From contig CAAFVV010000019.1 of assembly GCA_900766585.1 (NCBI GenBank), positions 1 through 58,184 of the forward strand: a stretch of 58,184 bases of DNA. The letters run 5' to 3'. Source of the stretch: Clostridia bacterium (GTDB taxonomy: Bacteria; Bacillota; Clostridia; Oscillospirales; Acutalibacteraceae). The translations under genes and the position numbers were made by a program. Position 1 is the stretch's first letter, and each line of letters opens with the position of its first letter. Shown one piece after another: positions 7,716 through 16,582 of this stretch. Below the pieces are notes generated by a model that had not been told where the DNA came from, made no database searches, and saw only the letters and a program-made list of their open reading frames with translations.

Positions 7716-8660
7716 ATGGCGTCATCGGGGTATCATCGTCCCGTTTTGTTGTCCCAGACGCTGGAGGCGCTGAGCATCCGGCCGGACGGCACCTATCTCG
7801 ACGGCACCGTCGGCGGCGGTGGACATTCGTTTGCCATCGCCTCCCGCCTGACGACTGGGCGGCTGATCGCGCTTGATCAGGACCCGGACGCGATCGAAGA
7901 GGCGGGGCGGCGGCTTTCCGGGCTGCCGGTGACGCTTGTGCGGCGCAATTTCCGCTTCATGCGGGAGGTGCTCGCCGAGCTGTCGGTTCCCGGCGTGGAT
8001 GGGATACTGCTGGATATCGGGGTGTCGTCCCATCAGCTCGACACCGCAGAGCGCGGTTTTTCCTACCATGCGGACGCGCCGCTGGATATGCGGATGAGTC
8101 AGGAGGGAACGACCGCTGCCGATCTGGTCAATACATGGGATGAAGCCGCGCTTGCGCGGATCTTCTGGGAGTACGGCGAGGAGAAATTCTCCCGCCCCAT
8201 CGCCCGCGCGATCGTGCAGAAGCGGGAGAGCGCACCGATACAGACGACGCTTCAGCTGGCGGAGATCATATCCGCCGCCGTGCCCGCAGCGGCGCGGCGC
8301 GACGGGCATCCCGCCAGACGGGTGTTTCAGGCGCTGCGCATTGCAGTCAACGGCGAGCTGGACGCGCTGGACGAGGCGCTTGACGCCGCGTTTGACAGCC
8401 TGCTGCCCGGCGGACGGCTGGCGGTCATCACGTTTCACTCGCTTGAGGACCGCATGGTGAAGCTGCGGTTCAACCGCTGGCGCACCGGCTGCATCTGCCC
8501 GCCCGATTTCCCGGTCTGTGTCTGCGGACGCACCCCGGCAGGGGTGCTCGTCACCCGCCGTCCCGCCGAGGCGACGGCGGAGGAGCTTTTGGATAACCCG
8601 CGCTCCCGCAGCGCGCGGCTGCGGTGCATAGAGAAACGGCATGACCGGTATCCGGACTGA
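7716..8660 (+). CDS. rsmH: 16S rRNA (cytosine(1402)-N(4))-methyltransferase RsmH
   Basis: A 314-residue SAM-dependent methyltransferase (formerly MraW) that makes N4-methylcytidine at position 1402 in the decoding centre of 16S rRNA. The N-terminal HRPVLLSQTLEAL, the SAM-binding loop DGTVGGGGHS (29-38), LDIGVSSHQLD and the C-terminal FHSLEDR / RSRSARLR segments are all present. Length is normal. It keeps its classical place between mraZ and ftsL; SD GGGAGG precedes the ATG. Confidence 0.97.
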   Translation: MASSGYHRPVLLSQTLEALSIRPDGTYLDGTVGGGGHSFAIASRLTTGRLIALDQDPDAIEEAGRRLSGLPVTLVRRNFRFMREVLAELSVPGVDGILLDIGVSSHQLDTAERGFSYHADAPLDMRMSQEGTTAADLVNTWDEAALARIFWEYGEEKFSRPIARAIVQKRESAPIQTTLQLAEIISAAVPAAARRDGHPARRVFQALRIAVNGELDALDEALDAAFDSLLPGGRLAVITFHSLEDRMVKLRFNRWRTGCICPPDFPVCVCGRTPAGVLVTRRPAEATAEELLDNPRSRSARLRCIEKRHDRYPD

Positions 8661-8756
8661 GCCGCGTCGGCATCCGGGGCGGACGCATAAGGATGGGTAA
8701 TGAAGATCATAAGATAAGCTCAAAGATCTCAAAGATAAAGAAAGGAAGGAAAAGCA

Positions 8757-9239
8757 ATGACGGATCCGCACGGCTCAGGGGCTTATGACCTCTCGCTGTT
8801 CGAGCCGAAAAAAGCCAAGATCACCTCGATACAGCCGAATAAAAAGCAGCAGAAGGCGAATCGGCGCCGCGCCCGCCTGCAATCCTTCCTGAATACGGCG
8901 GCGGTAATGCTGACCGCCGTTGTGGTGGTGGGGGCGCTCGGTATGCTGATTGTCAGCCGTGTGCGCCTGACCGAGATGAACAACACCATCGCCGGTCTGC
9001 AAAAGGAGCTGGCAATTCTGGAAAGCGAGACAAAATCGCTGACGCACACGCTGGCGGCGCAGACCTCGACGCAGAGCGTGGAGGAATATGCCCGTTCTCA
9101 CGGTATGCAGAAGGTGGAGTCCTATCAGATCGAATACTTCACAGTGGACGGGGAAAAGGCGGAGGAAGAGGCGAAGGAACCGGATTTTTGGCAGTCGCTT
9201 TGGAATCAGATTACGCATTTTTTCGGCGCGGATGCATAA
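8757..9239 (+). CDS. ftsL: FtsL-like bitopic division protein
   Basis: A 160-residue protein with a basic cytoplasmic tail, one membrane helix at about residues 45-67, a heptad-rich coiled coil at about 68-103 and the segment VEEYARSHGMQKV (108-120) typical of FtsL/DivIC proteins. It should bridge FtsQ/DivIB and the septal transpeptidase at the division site. The cytoplasmic N-terminus and the charged C-terminal tail are less conserved. Preceded by a purine-rich leader with a doubled CTCAAAGAT and a strong SD. DivIC rather than FtsL is possible by sequence, but position in the cluster favours FtsL. Confidence 0.85.
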   Translation: MTDPHGSGAYDLSLFEPKKAKITSIQPNKKQQKANRRRARLQSFLNTAAVMLTAVVVVGALGMLIVSRVRLTEMNNTIAGLQKELAILESETKSLTHTLAAQTSTQSVEEYARSHGMQKVESYQIEYFTVDGEKAEEEAKEPDFWQSLWNQITHFFGADA

Positions 9240-9301
9240 GAATGAATAGACAGGCGGCGCTGCGATAAGCGGCGCGCGGCGGCAGTCGACCGAAAAGACA
9301 C

Positions 9302-9344
9302 CGAGAGTTGGGATGATGACAAATCACAACTCTCGCTTTTGTTT
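9302..9344 (+). terminator. Terminator-like hairpin inside the dcw cluster
   Basis: CGAGAGTTG (9302-9310) pairs with CAACTCTCG (9327-9335), with a further GAT/ATC above one mismatch, and CTTTTGTTT follows. It sits between ftsL and the PBP gene. I see no good promoter between it and 9412, so it more likely attenuates than fully stops transcription. Confidence 0.6.
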
Positions 9345-9411
9345 AACCTGACAGGAACAGCCGGAGCCTGCCCGGCAAATTGCGTATCCGGTGTATAAGG
9401 AGTGAACGGCA

Positions 9412-11673
9412 GTGGCAAAATCCGAACAGAAGGAGACGGGCAGTCGCGCACCGACCCGCCAGATGTGGCGACGGTCACTGCTGGTGCTTTTGGTGGTCTG
9501 CGTGTTCTTTTTCGGCGCTGTGACCGCCAAGATGGCGCAGCTTCAGCTGGTGCAGGCGGACAACTGGCAGCAGCTTGCCACGGCGCAGCAGCTCAGCGAC
9601 AGCATCATCGATCCGAGCCGCGGCACGATCTATGACGCGGGCGGGCATATTCTGGCGGAATCCCAGCTTGTCTGGACGATTATCATGTCGCCGAAAAATA
9701 TTCCGGACGACACGACCCGCACGCTCATTGCCGACGAGCTGTCCGCCCTTCTCGACATCGACCGCGACACACTGTATAAGCGGACGACCCGCACCTATTC
9801 GCAGTATGAGGAGATCAAAAAGAAGATCGAGCGCGCCGAGGTGGAAAAATTCGCCGCATGGGTCGAGGAAAAAAAGCTGACCGGCATATTCCGCGTGGTG
9901 GAGGACTATAAGCGCGTCTATCCCTACGGCAGCCTGCTCTCGACGGTGCTGGGCTTCACCGGCACCGACGGCTACGGGCTTTACGGGCTGGAGGCGGAGT
10001 ACGAAAGCGTGCTGAAGGGCACGCCCGGGCGGATCGTTACGGCGCAGAACGGCTGGGGGTATGAGCTGGATACCGCGCTCAAATTTGAGAAGACCGTGGA
10101 CGCCACCAACGGCTACAGTCTGGTGCTGACCATTGATCAGGCGGTACAGCAGTATGTGGAAAAATATCTTGACGATGCCGTCAAGACCAACAAGTGCGGC
10201 AACCGCGGCTGCGCGATCGTGATGAATGTCAAGACCGGCGCGGTTCTGGCGATGGCGACAAAGGGGGATTTTGACCTGAACAGCCCGATGACGGTGGCAG
10301 ACCCCGATACACAGGCGAAGATCGCGCTGCTTTCGGGCGATGAGAAGTCGGAGGCTGTCCGCGCGGCGCAGTATAAGCAGTGGACGAACAAGGCGATCAC
10401 CGAGTATTATGAGCCGGGCTCCGTGTTCAAAATGTTCACGGTGTCCATGGGACTTGAGGAGGGCGTGATCCACGACAGCGACAGCTTTACCTGCACCGGC
10501 TCGTATAAGGTGCTCGACCGCCGCATGAAATGCTGGCGCGGTTGGGGACACGGGACACAGACGCTGGCGCAGGCGATCTCCAATTCCTGCAACCCCGCGT
10601 TTTTCCAGATCAGCGAACGCATCCTGCCGTCGCTGTTCTACAAATATTTCGTCGGCTTCGGTTTTACCGAGCAGACCGGCATTGACATGCTCGGCGAGGC
10701 GGCATCGAGCAGCAGCCTGTATCACGGCGAGAACATGACGGTGCTGGATACCGCGACCTCCGCCATCGGTCAGACGTTTAAAATTACCCCGATGCAGATG
10801 ATCACCGGCATCTGCGCCGTTGCCAACGGCGGCTATCTGATGCAGCCCTATGTCGTGGCGCAGATCCGCGACGACGACGGCAATGTGATCAAGAGTGTGA
10901 CCCCGACGGTCAAGCGGCAGGTGATCTCCAAAGAGGTGTCCGCCCATGTGGGAACGCTGCTTGAAAACGTCGTGGACGGCGGCGGCGGTAAAAACGCCTA
11001 TGTGGCGGGCTACCGGCTGGCGGGAAAGACCGGCACGGGTGAAAAGACCGAGCTGCCGCTCGATGAAAAGGGACGTCACCCCGTCGTCGGCTCGTTCGGC
11101 GGCTTTGCCCCGGCGGACGACCCGCAGTATGCCGTGCTGGTCATGCTCGACGAGCCGAACGGCAGCTACCGCTACGGCGGCACGATTGCGGCGCCTGTTG
11201 CGGGCGATATGATGGCGGAGATTCTGCCGTATCTCGGCGTGGAGCCGCAGTATACCGAAAAAGAGCTTTCACAGATGAACAGGTCCACCCCCGATCTGAC
11301 CGGCAAGGAGATCGCCGCTGCCAAGCTGCGGGCGGAGAGCGCCGGGCTGACGGTCAGCGTCAAGGGTGACGGCAATACGGTGCTGCGGCAGATTCCCGCG
11401 GCGGGCACGACGATCCCCAAGGGCGGCGTAGTGGTGCTGTATACGGACGAAAAGAGCCAGGAGAGCACCGTCACGGTGCCGGATTTCAAGGGCATGAGCG
11501 TGACGCGCGCCAATGCGACCGCCGCAGGCTACGGGCTGAATCTTCAGCTTTCGGGGCTCAGCTCGGACAGCAGCGAGGCATTTGCCGCCTCCCAGAGCGT
11601 GGCGGAGGGAACAAAGGTGCTGCGCGGCACAGTGATCAAGCTGGAATTTTTGTATAACTCTCAGGATGATTAA
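9412..11673 (+). CDS. Class B penicillin-binding protein with PASTA domains (PBP2B/SpoVD type)
   Basis: A 753-residue transpeptidase that cross-links septal or spore-cortex peptidoglycan outside the membrane. GTG start at 9412 follows AAGGAG. One membrane anchor lies at about residues 21-40, then the PBP dimer domain, then the transpeptidase domain with the active-site SVFK (Ser337, Lys340), SCN (392-394) and KTGTG (539-543), and two C-terminal PASTA repeats (about 620-685 and 690-752). All catalytic motifs are intact. Vegetative PBP2B and sporulation SpoVD look alike and cannot be told apart here; the neighbouring cluster suggests a division role. Confidence 0.92.
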   Translation: MAKSEQKETGSRAPTRQMWRRSLLVLLVVCVFFFGAVTAKMAQLQLVQADNWQQLATAQQLSDSIIDPSRGTIYDAGGHILAESQLVWTIIMSPKNIPDDTTRTLIADELSALLDIDRDTLYKRTTRTYSQYEEIKKKIERAEVEKFAAWVEEKKLTGIFRVVEDYKRVYPYGSLLSTVLGFTGTDGYGLYGLEAEYESVLKGTPGRIVTAQNGWGYELDTALKFEKTVDATNGYSLVLTIDQAVQQYVEKYLDDAVKTNKCGNRGCAIVMNVKTGAVLAMATKGDFDLNSPMTVADPDTQAKIALLSGDEKSEAVRAAQYKQWTNKAITEYYEPGSVFKMFTVSMGLEEGVIHDSDSFTCTGSYKVLDRRMKCWRGWGHGTQTLAQAISNSCNPAFFQISERILPSLFYKYFVGFGFTEQTGIDMLGEAASSSSLYHGENMTVLDTATSAIGQTFKITPMQMITGICAVANGGYLMQPYVVAQIRDDDGNVIKSVTPTVKRQVISKEVSAHVGTLLENVVDGGGGKNAYVAGYRLAGKTGTGEKTELPLDEKGRHPVVGSFGGFAPADDPQYAVLVMLDEPNGSYRYGGTIAAPVAGDMMAEILPYLGVEPQYTEKELSQMNRSTPDLTGKEIAAAKLRAESAGLTVSVKGDGNTVLRQIPAAGTTIPKGGVVVLYTDEKSQESTVTVPDFKGMSVTRANATAAGYGLNLQLSGLSSDSSEAFAASQSVAEGTKVLRGTVIKLEFLYNSQDD

Positions 11674-11696
11674 ACAGGCTAAAAGGAGTGAAGACA

Positions 11697-13127
11697 ATGA
11701 AACTGTCACAGCTTATGGCGGGCGTGCCGGGCAGCTGGCCGGATACCGAGATCACGGGACTGACCTGTGATTCCCGCCGCGTGGAACCGGGATGGGTGTT
11801 TGTGTGCCTGTGCGGCACCGCCAGCGACGGGCACGATTTTGCCCGGAATGCCGCAGAAAAGGGCGCGGCGGTGATTCTCGCGGAGCGGGAGACCGACACG
11901 GCAGTACAGCGTCTTCTGCCCGATACCCATGCCGTCTGGCCGCTTTTGTGCGCCAACTGGTTCGGTCACCCCGCCGACGGGCTGCATCTGATCGGCTTCA
12001 CCGGCACAAACGGCAAGACGACCTCGACGTTTCTGACCAAGCACATTTTAGAGCGTGCAGGTCACCGCGTCGGGCTGATCGGTACGATCCAGAATATGGT
12101 GGGGGATGAGGTGCTGCCCTCCGACCACACGACGCCGGATGCCTATGAGCTGCAGGAGCTGTTCCGACAGATGGCGGACCGCGGCTGCGACTGCGTGGTG
12201 ATGGAGGTGTCCTCCCATGCGCTTGCACAGGGGCGTACCGCCGGGCTGACCTTTGACGTCGGCGTGTTTACGAACCTGACGCAGGATCACCTTGACTACC
12301 ACAAGACAATGGAAAATTATATGCAGGCGAAAAAGCGCCTGTTTTTGCAGAGCCGCTGTGCGATCGTCAACCGGGACGATCCGTGGGCGGAGGCGATGAC
12401 GCAGGGGATCACCTGCCCGGTGTATTCCTTCTCGCTCGGCGACGACCGCGCGGATTATACCGCACGCAACGTGCGCCAGCGGCCGGACGGCGTGGATTTT
12501 GAGCTGCTTGCTACCGGCGCCATCGGGCGCGTGCGGCTGAAAACGCCGGGACTGTTTTCGGTGTATAACGCCATGGGCAGCGCGGCATGCGCTCTGGCGC
12601 TCGGCGTCCCGTTTGATACCGTGACGGCGGCGCTGAGCGAGACGGCGGGCGTGAAGGGGCGCGCCGAGGTGGTGCCGACCGGGCGGGATTTCACCGTGGT
12701 GATCGACTATGCCCACACGCCGGACGGACTGGAAAACATCTGCAAGACCATGCGGGAGTGCTGCCGCGGACGGCTGATTGTTGTGTTCGGCTGCGGCGGC
12801 GACCGCGACCGCGGCAAGCGTCCGAAGATGGGCGCCGTGGCGGCGAAATATGCGGATGTGGCGGTCGTGACCTCGGATAATCCCCGCAGTGAGGAGCCGG
12901 AGGCGATTATTGCGGAGATCCTGACCGGGATGGACGGCATGACCGGAGAAAAGCAGGTGATCCCGAACCGCATCGAGGCGATACGGTGGGCGCTGTCCCA
13001 TTCCAAGGCGGGCGATACTGTCCTGCTCGCGGGTAAAGGTCACGAGACGTATCAGATTCTGAAGGATCGGACGATCCATCTGGACGAGCGCGAGGTCGTC
13101 GCCGACGCACTTTCGCCGAAAGCATAA
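11697..13127 (+). CDS. murE: UDP-MurNAc-tripeptide synthetase MurE (meso-DAP type)
   Basis: A 476-residue Mur ligase adding the third residue of the stem peptide. The ATP loop GTNGKTT is at 103-109 and the specificity motif DNPR at 394-397; in the family DNPR marks meso-diaminopimelate ligases, whereas lysine enzymes differ at this site. The ATG at 11697 is preferred over an in-frame GTG at 11688 because that GTG lies inside the SD (AAAAGGAGTG). The gene is 23 bases after the PBP gene. Confidence 0.96.
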   Translation: MKLSQLMAGVPGSWPDTEITGLTCDSRRVEPGWVFVCLCGTASDGHDFARNAAEKGAAVILAERETDTAVQRLLPDTHAVWPLLCANWFGHPADGLHLIGFTGTNGKTTSTFLTKHILERAGHRVGLIGTIQNMVGDEVLPSDHTTPDAYELQELFRQMADRGCDCVVMEVSSHALAQGRTAGLTFDVGVFTNLTQDHLDYHKTMENYMQAKKRLFLQSRCAIVNRDDPWAEAMTQGITCPVYSFSLGDDRADYTARNVRQRPDGVDFELLATGAIGRVRLKTPGLFSVYNAMGSAACALALGVPFDTVTAALSETAGVKGRAEVVPTGRDFTVVIDYAHTPDGLENICKTMRECCRGRLIVVFGCGGDRDRGKRPKMGAVAAKYADVAVVTSDNPRSEEPEAIIAEILTGMDGMTGEKQVIPNRIEAIRWALSHSKAGDTVLLAGKGHETYQILKDRTIHLDEREVVADALSPKA

Positions 13128-13149
13128 GATCAGAGGAGTTGTAGACTGT

Positions 13150-14163
13150 ATGACTGTGGAAATGCTGACATTGCTCGGCGGTGTGCTGCTGGCGGCGTGT
13201 ATTTTAACCGCCGCTTTGGGAAAATGGTTGATTCCGGTGCTTCATCGCCTGAAATTCGGGCAGACTATCCGTGAGGTGGGGCCGGCATGGCATAAAAATA
13301 AGCAGGGTACCCCAACGATGGGAGGCATCCTGTTCATTTTCGGTTCGCTGGCAGCGGCGCTTGCGGGCACCATGCTGTGCCGCTTTTTGGGGATCCACCT
13401 GTTTTCCTCGTCGCCCGCAACGCTGACCCGGCTGCTCGCCGGTCTGCTGCTGGCGTTCTGCTGCGGCTTTATCGGCTTTGCGGACGACTATATCAAGGTG
13501 GTCAAAAAGCGCAATCTCGGTCTGACGAGCCTGCAAAAGCTGTTTTTGCAGCTTTTGGTCGCCTTCGGCTATGCGCTGGCGGTGTATCTGTCGGGCGGCA
13601 CGTCGATCTATGTGCCGTTTCTGAACACGGTCGATCTCGGGATCTGGTATATTCCGCTGTGCATGTTTCTGGTGGTCGGCTTTGTCAACGCGACCAATCT
13701 GACCGACGGCATTGACGGCCTCTGCGCTTCGGTAACGGGAGTGGCATCGGCGGCGTTTCTGGTGGCGGCCGCCCTGCTCGGCTATTACGGGCAGTGTATC
13801 TGGGCGGCGGCGCTGCTCGGCTCGATGCTCGGCTTCCTGCTGTGGAACCTGCACCCCGCCAAGGTGTTTATGGGAGATACCGGCTCGCTGTTTATCGGCG
13901 GCGCGCTGTGCGCGATTGCCTTCGGCATCGGCCGTCCGCTGCTGTTGTTTCCGTTTGGCGTGATCTATGTGGCGGAGACCGCGTCGGTGATTTTGCAGGT
14001 CAGCTATTTTAAGCTGACCCACGGCAAGCGGCTGTTTAAAATGAGTCCGATCCACCATCATTTTGAGATGTCGGGCTGGAGCGAAAACAAGATTGTGACC
14101 GTGTTCTGCAGCATTACGCTGATCGCCAGCGCGGCGGTGCTCTGGGGGATATTCGGTCACTGA
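13150..14163 (+). CDS. mraY: Phospho-N-acetylmuramoyl-pentapeptide-transferase MraY
   Basis: A 337-residue integral membrane enzyme with about ten helices that transfers phospho-MurNAc-pentapeptide to undecaprenyl phosphate, forming lipid I. The family motifs TPTMGG (residues 53-58), FADDYIK, NLTDGIDG and the C-terminal SPIHHHFE are all visible. SD AGAGGAG precedes the ATG. In many Clostridia murF and murD flank this gene; here neither is present and ftsW follows after 34 bases. Confidence 0.97.
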   Translation: MTVEMLTLLGGVLLAACILTAALGKWLIPVLHRLKFGQTIREVGPAWHKNKQGTPTMGGILFIFGSLAAALAGTMLCRFLGIHLFSSSPATLTRLLAGLLLAFCCGFIGFADDYIKVVKKRNLGLTSLQKLFLQLLVAFGYALAVYLSGGTSIYVPFLNTVDLGIWYIPLCMFLVVGFVNATNLTDGIDGLCASVTGVASAAFLVAAALLGYYGQCIWAAALLGSMLGFLLWNLHPAKVFMGDTGSLFIGGALCAIAFGIGRPLLLFPFGVIYVAETASVILQVSYFKLTHGKRLFKMSPIHHHFEMSGWSENKIVTVFCSITLIASAAVLWGIFGH

Positions 14164-14197
14164 AAACAGAGATAGGGCGAGAGGAGATGACATCGGA

Positions 14198-15388
14198 ATG
14201 GCGGCACAAGCGGAACCGGTAAAAAAGAAGCGATTGCGCCTGTTTGCGCTCGGACAGAGCTTTGACATGCCGTTTCTGATCCTGTTGATCGCGGTGCTGA
14301 TCATCGGGCTGATCTGTCTGTTTTCCGCCAGCTATGTCTATGCCTACTACTGGTATAACAACAGCTATTTTTTCATTAAACGGCAGATCATTTTTGCATT
14401 GATTGGTCTGGCGCTCATGTTCGCCGTGTCCACGATCGACTATCACATTCTGCACAAATTCGCGCTGCCGCTGATGCCGGTGGCATGGGCGCTGCTTGTC
14501 GTCGCCCTGCTGACGCCGAGCAAGACGGGGGTGCATCGCTGGATTGACGTGCCGGTTGTCGGACAGTTCCAGCCCTCGGAGGCGGCAAAATTTGCGCTGA
14601 TCTTGCTGTTTGCCCATTTGATCTCGCTGAATTACCGCCATATGAAGAGCTTTGCCAAGGGCTTTCTTCCGCTGCTCACCATACTCGGCGTGACCTGCGC
14701 ACTCGTCGTTGTCGAGCCGCACCTGTCGGGTACGATCCTTCTACTTGCCATCGGCTTTGTGATGATGTATGTGGGCGGTACGCGCGCCGGCTATCTGATC
14801 GGCGTGGCGCTGGTCGGCTGTGCCGCGGTGTACTATCTCATCGCGGTCAGGCACTATGAGTGGGACCGCATCGTGGTCTGGCTTGATCCGATGGGGACGT
14901 ATACCGATAAGGAGCTGGTCATTGACGGCGTGTCGGGACGCGATCTTGCCTGGCAGACGGTGCAATCGCTGTTTGCGGTCGGCTCGGGCGGCCTGATGGG
15001 GACGGGACTCGGCAACTCGCGGCAAAAGCATCTGTTTTTGCCCGAGCCGCAGAACGACTTTATCTTTGCGATCGTCTGCGAGGAGCTGGGCTTTATCGGC
15101 GCGGTGCTGATTATTCTGCTGTTTGCCCTTCTGGTGTGGCGCGGCTTTGTGATCGGCATGCGCGCAAAGGATAAATTCGGTATGCTGCTTGCCGTCGGGC
15201 TGTCCGCCCAAATCGGTATTCAGGTGGCGCTGAATCTGGCGGTGGTGACCAATCTGATGCCGAATACCGGCATCAGCCTGCCGTTTTTCAGCTACGGCGG
15301 TTCGTCGCTCGTCATGCTGCTGGCACAGATGGGCGTGGTGCTGTCGGTGTCGCGGCAGTCGCGTATGCAGAAGGAGGAGAGCGCATGA
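14198..15388 (+). CDS. ftsW: SEDS glycosyltransferase FtsW (or SpoVE)
   Basis: A 396-residue SEDS-family polymerase with about ten membrane helices that polymerises lipid II together with the class B PBP of the cluster. The family signature near the C-terminus (PNTGISLPFFSYGGSS) is intact, as are the conserved FQPSEAAKFA stretch and the GSGGLMGTGLG loop. Its stop overlaps the murG start by four bases (ATGA), so coupling is likely. FtsW and the sporulation paralogue SpoVE are not separable by motif; both are found in this position in Clostridia. Confidence 0.93.
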   Translation: MAAQAEPVKKKRLRLFALGQSFDMPFLILLIAVLIIGLICLFSASYVYAYYWYNNSYFFIKRQIIFALIGLALMFAVSTIDYHILHKFALPLMPVAWALLVVALLTPSKTGVHRWIDVPVVGQFQPSEAAKFALILLFAHLISLNYRHMKSFAKGFLPLLTILGVTCALVVVEPHLSGTILLLAIGFVMMYVGGTRAGYLIGVALVGCAAVYYLIAVRHYEWDRIVVWLDPMGTYTDKELVIDGVSGRDLAWQTVQSLFAVGSGGLMGTGLGNSRQKHLFLPEPQNDFIFAIVCEELGFIGAVLIILLFALLVWRGFVIGMRAKDKFGMLLAVGLSAQIGIQVALNLAVVTNLMPNTGISLPFFSYGGSSLVMLLAQMGVVLSVSRQSRMQKEESA

Positions 15389-16509
15389 GGGTACTGATGG
15401 CGGGCGGCGGTACGGCAGGTCACATCAATCCGGCACTGGCGATCGCGGCGGAGATCCGCCGCCATGAGCCGGACAGCGTGATTTTGTTTGTAGGCGTCAA
15501 GGACCGGATGGAGACGTGTCTGGTGCCGGCGGCGGGGTATCCGATCCGCACGATGGATGTGCGCGGCTTTCGGCGCAGCTTTTCGCCGGCGGCAATAGGA
15601 GAAAATATCGGCGCGGCATGGCGCGCGGCGGCGGCTCTGCCGCTTTCCCGCAAAATACTACGGGAATTTCGCCCCGATGTCGCCGTCGGCACGGGCGGCT
15701 ATGTCTGCGGACCGGTGCTGCGGCAGGCAGAGCGCATGGGGATACCGGTCGTGCTGCACGAGTCGAACGCCCTGCCGGGCGTGACCACAAAAATGCTCGC
15801 CAAGCAGGCGGCGGTCACGCTGGTGGCGGATAAGGCGGCGATTGCCCGCCTGCCGGAGGGCTGCCGCACCGAGGTGACGGGCAATCCGCTGCGGGAGGGC
15901 TTTTTCACCCTGGATAAGGCAGCGTCCCGCCGGGAGCTGGGGTTGGATGAACGTCCGGTCGTGCTGTCCTACGGCGGCAGCCTCGGTGCGGCGCGCATTA
16001 ACGAGGCGATGACTGGCGTGCTGGAGCGCAGCTGTAAAGAGGGGCGACTACAGCATATCCACGCTGCCGGAAAGGCGGGCTATGCCGCCATGTGTGAGGC
16101 GCTGACGGCGCGCGGCGTGCCGCTTTCGGGCGGCGGAATCTGCGTGCGCGAGTACATCGACGATATGCCCCGCTGCATGGCGGCTGCCGATCTGGTCATC
16201 TGCCGCTGCGGCGCAATGACCATGAGCGAGCTGCCCGCTGCGGGCAAGCCTGCCATCCTGATCCCGTCTCCCTACGTGGCGGAGGATCATCAGCGGTACA
16301 ATGCCATGGCGCTGGTGGATAAGGGCGCGGCGCGCTGCCTTGAGGAAAAGGATCTGACGGCAGACAGCCTGTGGACGCTGATCGGCGAGCTGACCGCTTC
16401 GCCGGACACACTGAGGAGCATGGGCGAAAAGTCCAGAAGCGCCGCTGTTCCCGATGCCGCCGAGCGGATCTACCGCGCGATCCGCCGCGTCGTATCGGAC
16501 GCGAAATAA
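15385..16509 (+). CDS. murG: UDP-GlcNAc--lipid I N-acetylglucosaminyltransferase MurG
   Basis: A 374-residue GT-B glycosyltransferase that converts lipid I to lipid II at the inner face of the membrane. The N-terminal glycine loop GGGTAGH (7-13), the donor-site segment YGGSLGAARIN and the C-terminal LPAAGKPAILIPSPYVAEDHQ region (split into its usual motifs) match the family, and the length is typical. It overlaps ftsW by four bases. A 73-base gap with a strong inverted repeat separates it from murA. Confidence 0.96.
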   Translation: MRVLMAGGGTAGHINPALAIAAEIRRHEPDSVILFVGVKDRMETCLVPAAGYPIRTMDVRGFRRSFSPAAIGENIGAAWRAAAALPLSRKILREFRPDVAVGTGGYVCGPVLRQAERMGIPVVLHESNALPGVTTKMLAKQAAVTLVADKAAIARLPEGCRTEVTGNPLREGFFTLDKAASRRELGLDERPVVLSYGGSLGAARINEAMTGVLERSCKEGRLQHIHAAGKAGYAAMCEALTARGVPLSGGGICVREYIDDMPRCMAAADLVICRCGAMTMSELPAAGKPAILIPSPYVAEDHQRYNAMALVDKGAARCLEEKDLTADSLWTLIGELTASPDTLRSMGEKSRSAAVPDAAERIYRAIRRVVSDAK

Positions 16510-16543
16510 GCTGTCTGTCACCCGGGTCAAGCCCTTTGACATA

Positions 16544-16568
16544 CCCTGTCAGTGAACGAATGACAGGG
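16544..16568 (+). repeat. Perfect inverted repeat just before the murA ribosome site
   Basis: CCCTGTCA (16544-16551), a nine-base spacer, then TGACAGGG (16561-16568). The right arm abuts AAAGG, the SD of murA. It has no T-run, so it is not a terminator; it could be an operator or an mRNA hairpin next to the SD. TTGACA at 16536-16541 has no matching -10. Confidence 0.55.
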
Positions 16569-16582
16569 AAAGGGTGGGATCC

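Noticed and set aside
9371..9399. A promoter before the PBP gene using TATAAG at 9394
   Set aside because: No -35 at normal spacing (CCCGGC), and no sporulation-sigma pattern fits convincingly.
16536..16564. A murA promoter starting with perfect TTGACA
   Set aside because: No acceptable -10 occurs 16-18 bases downstream; the sequence there is AATGAC.
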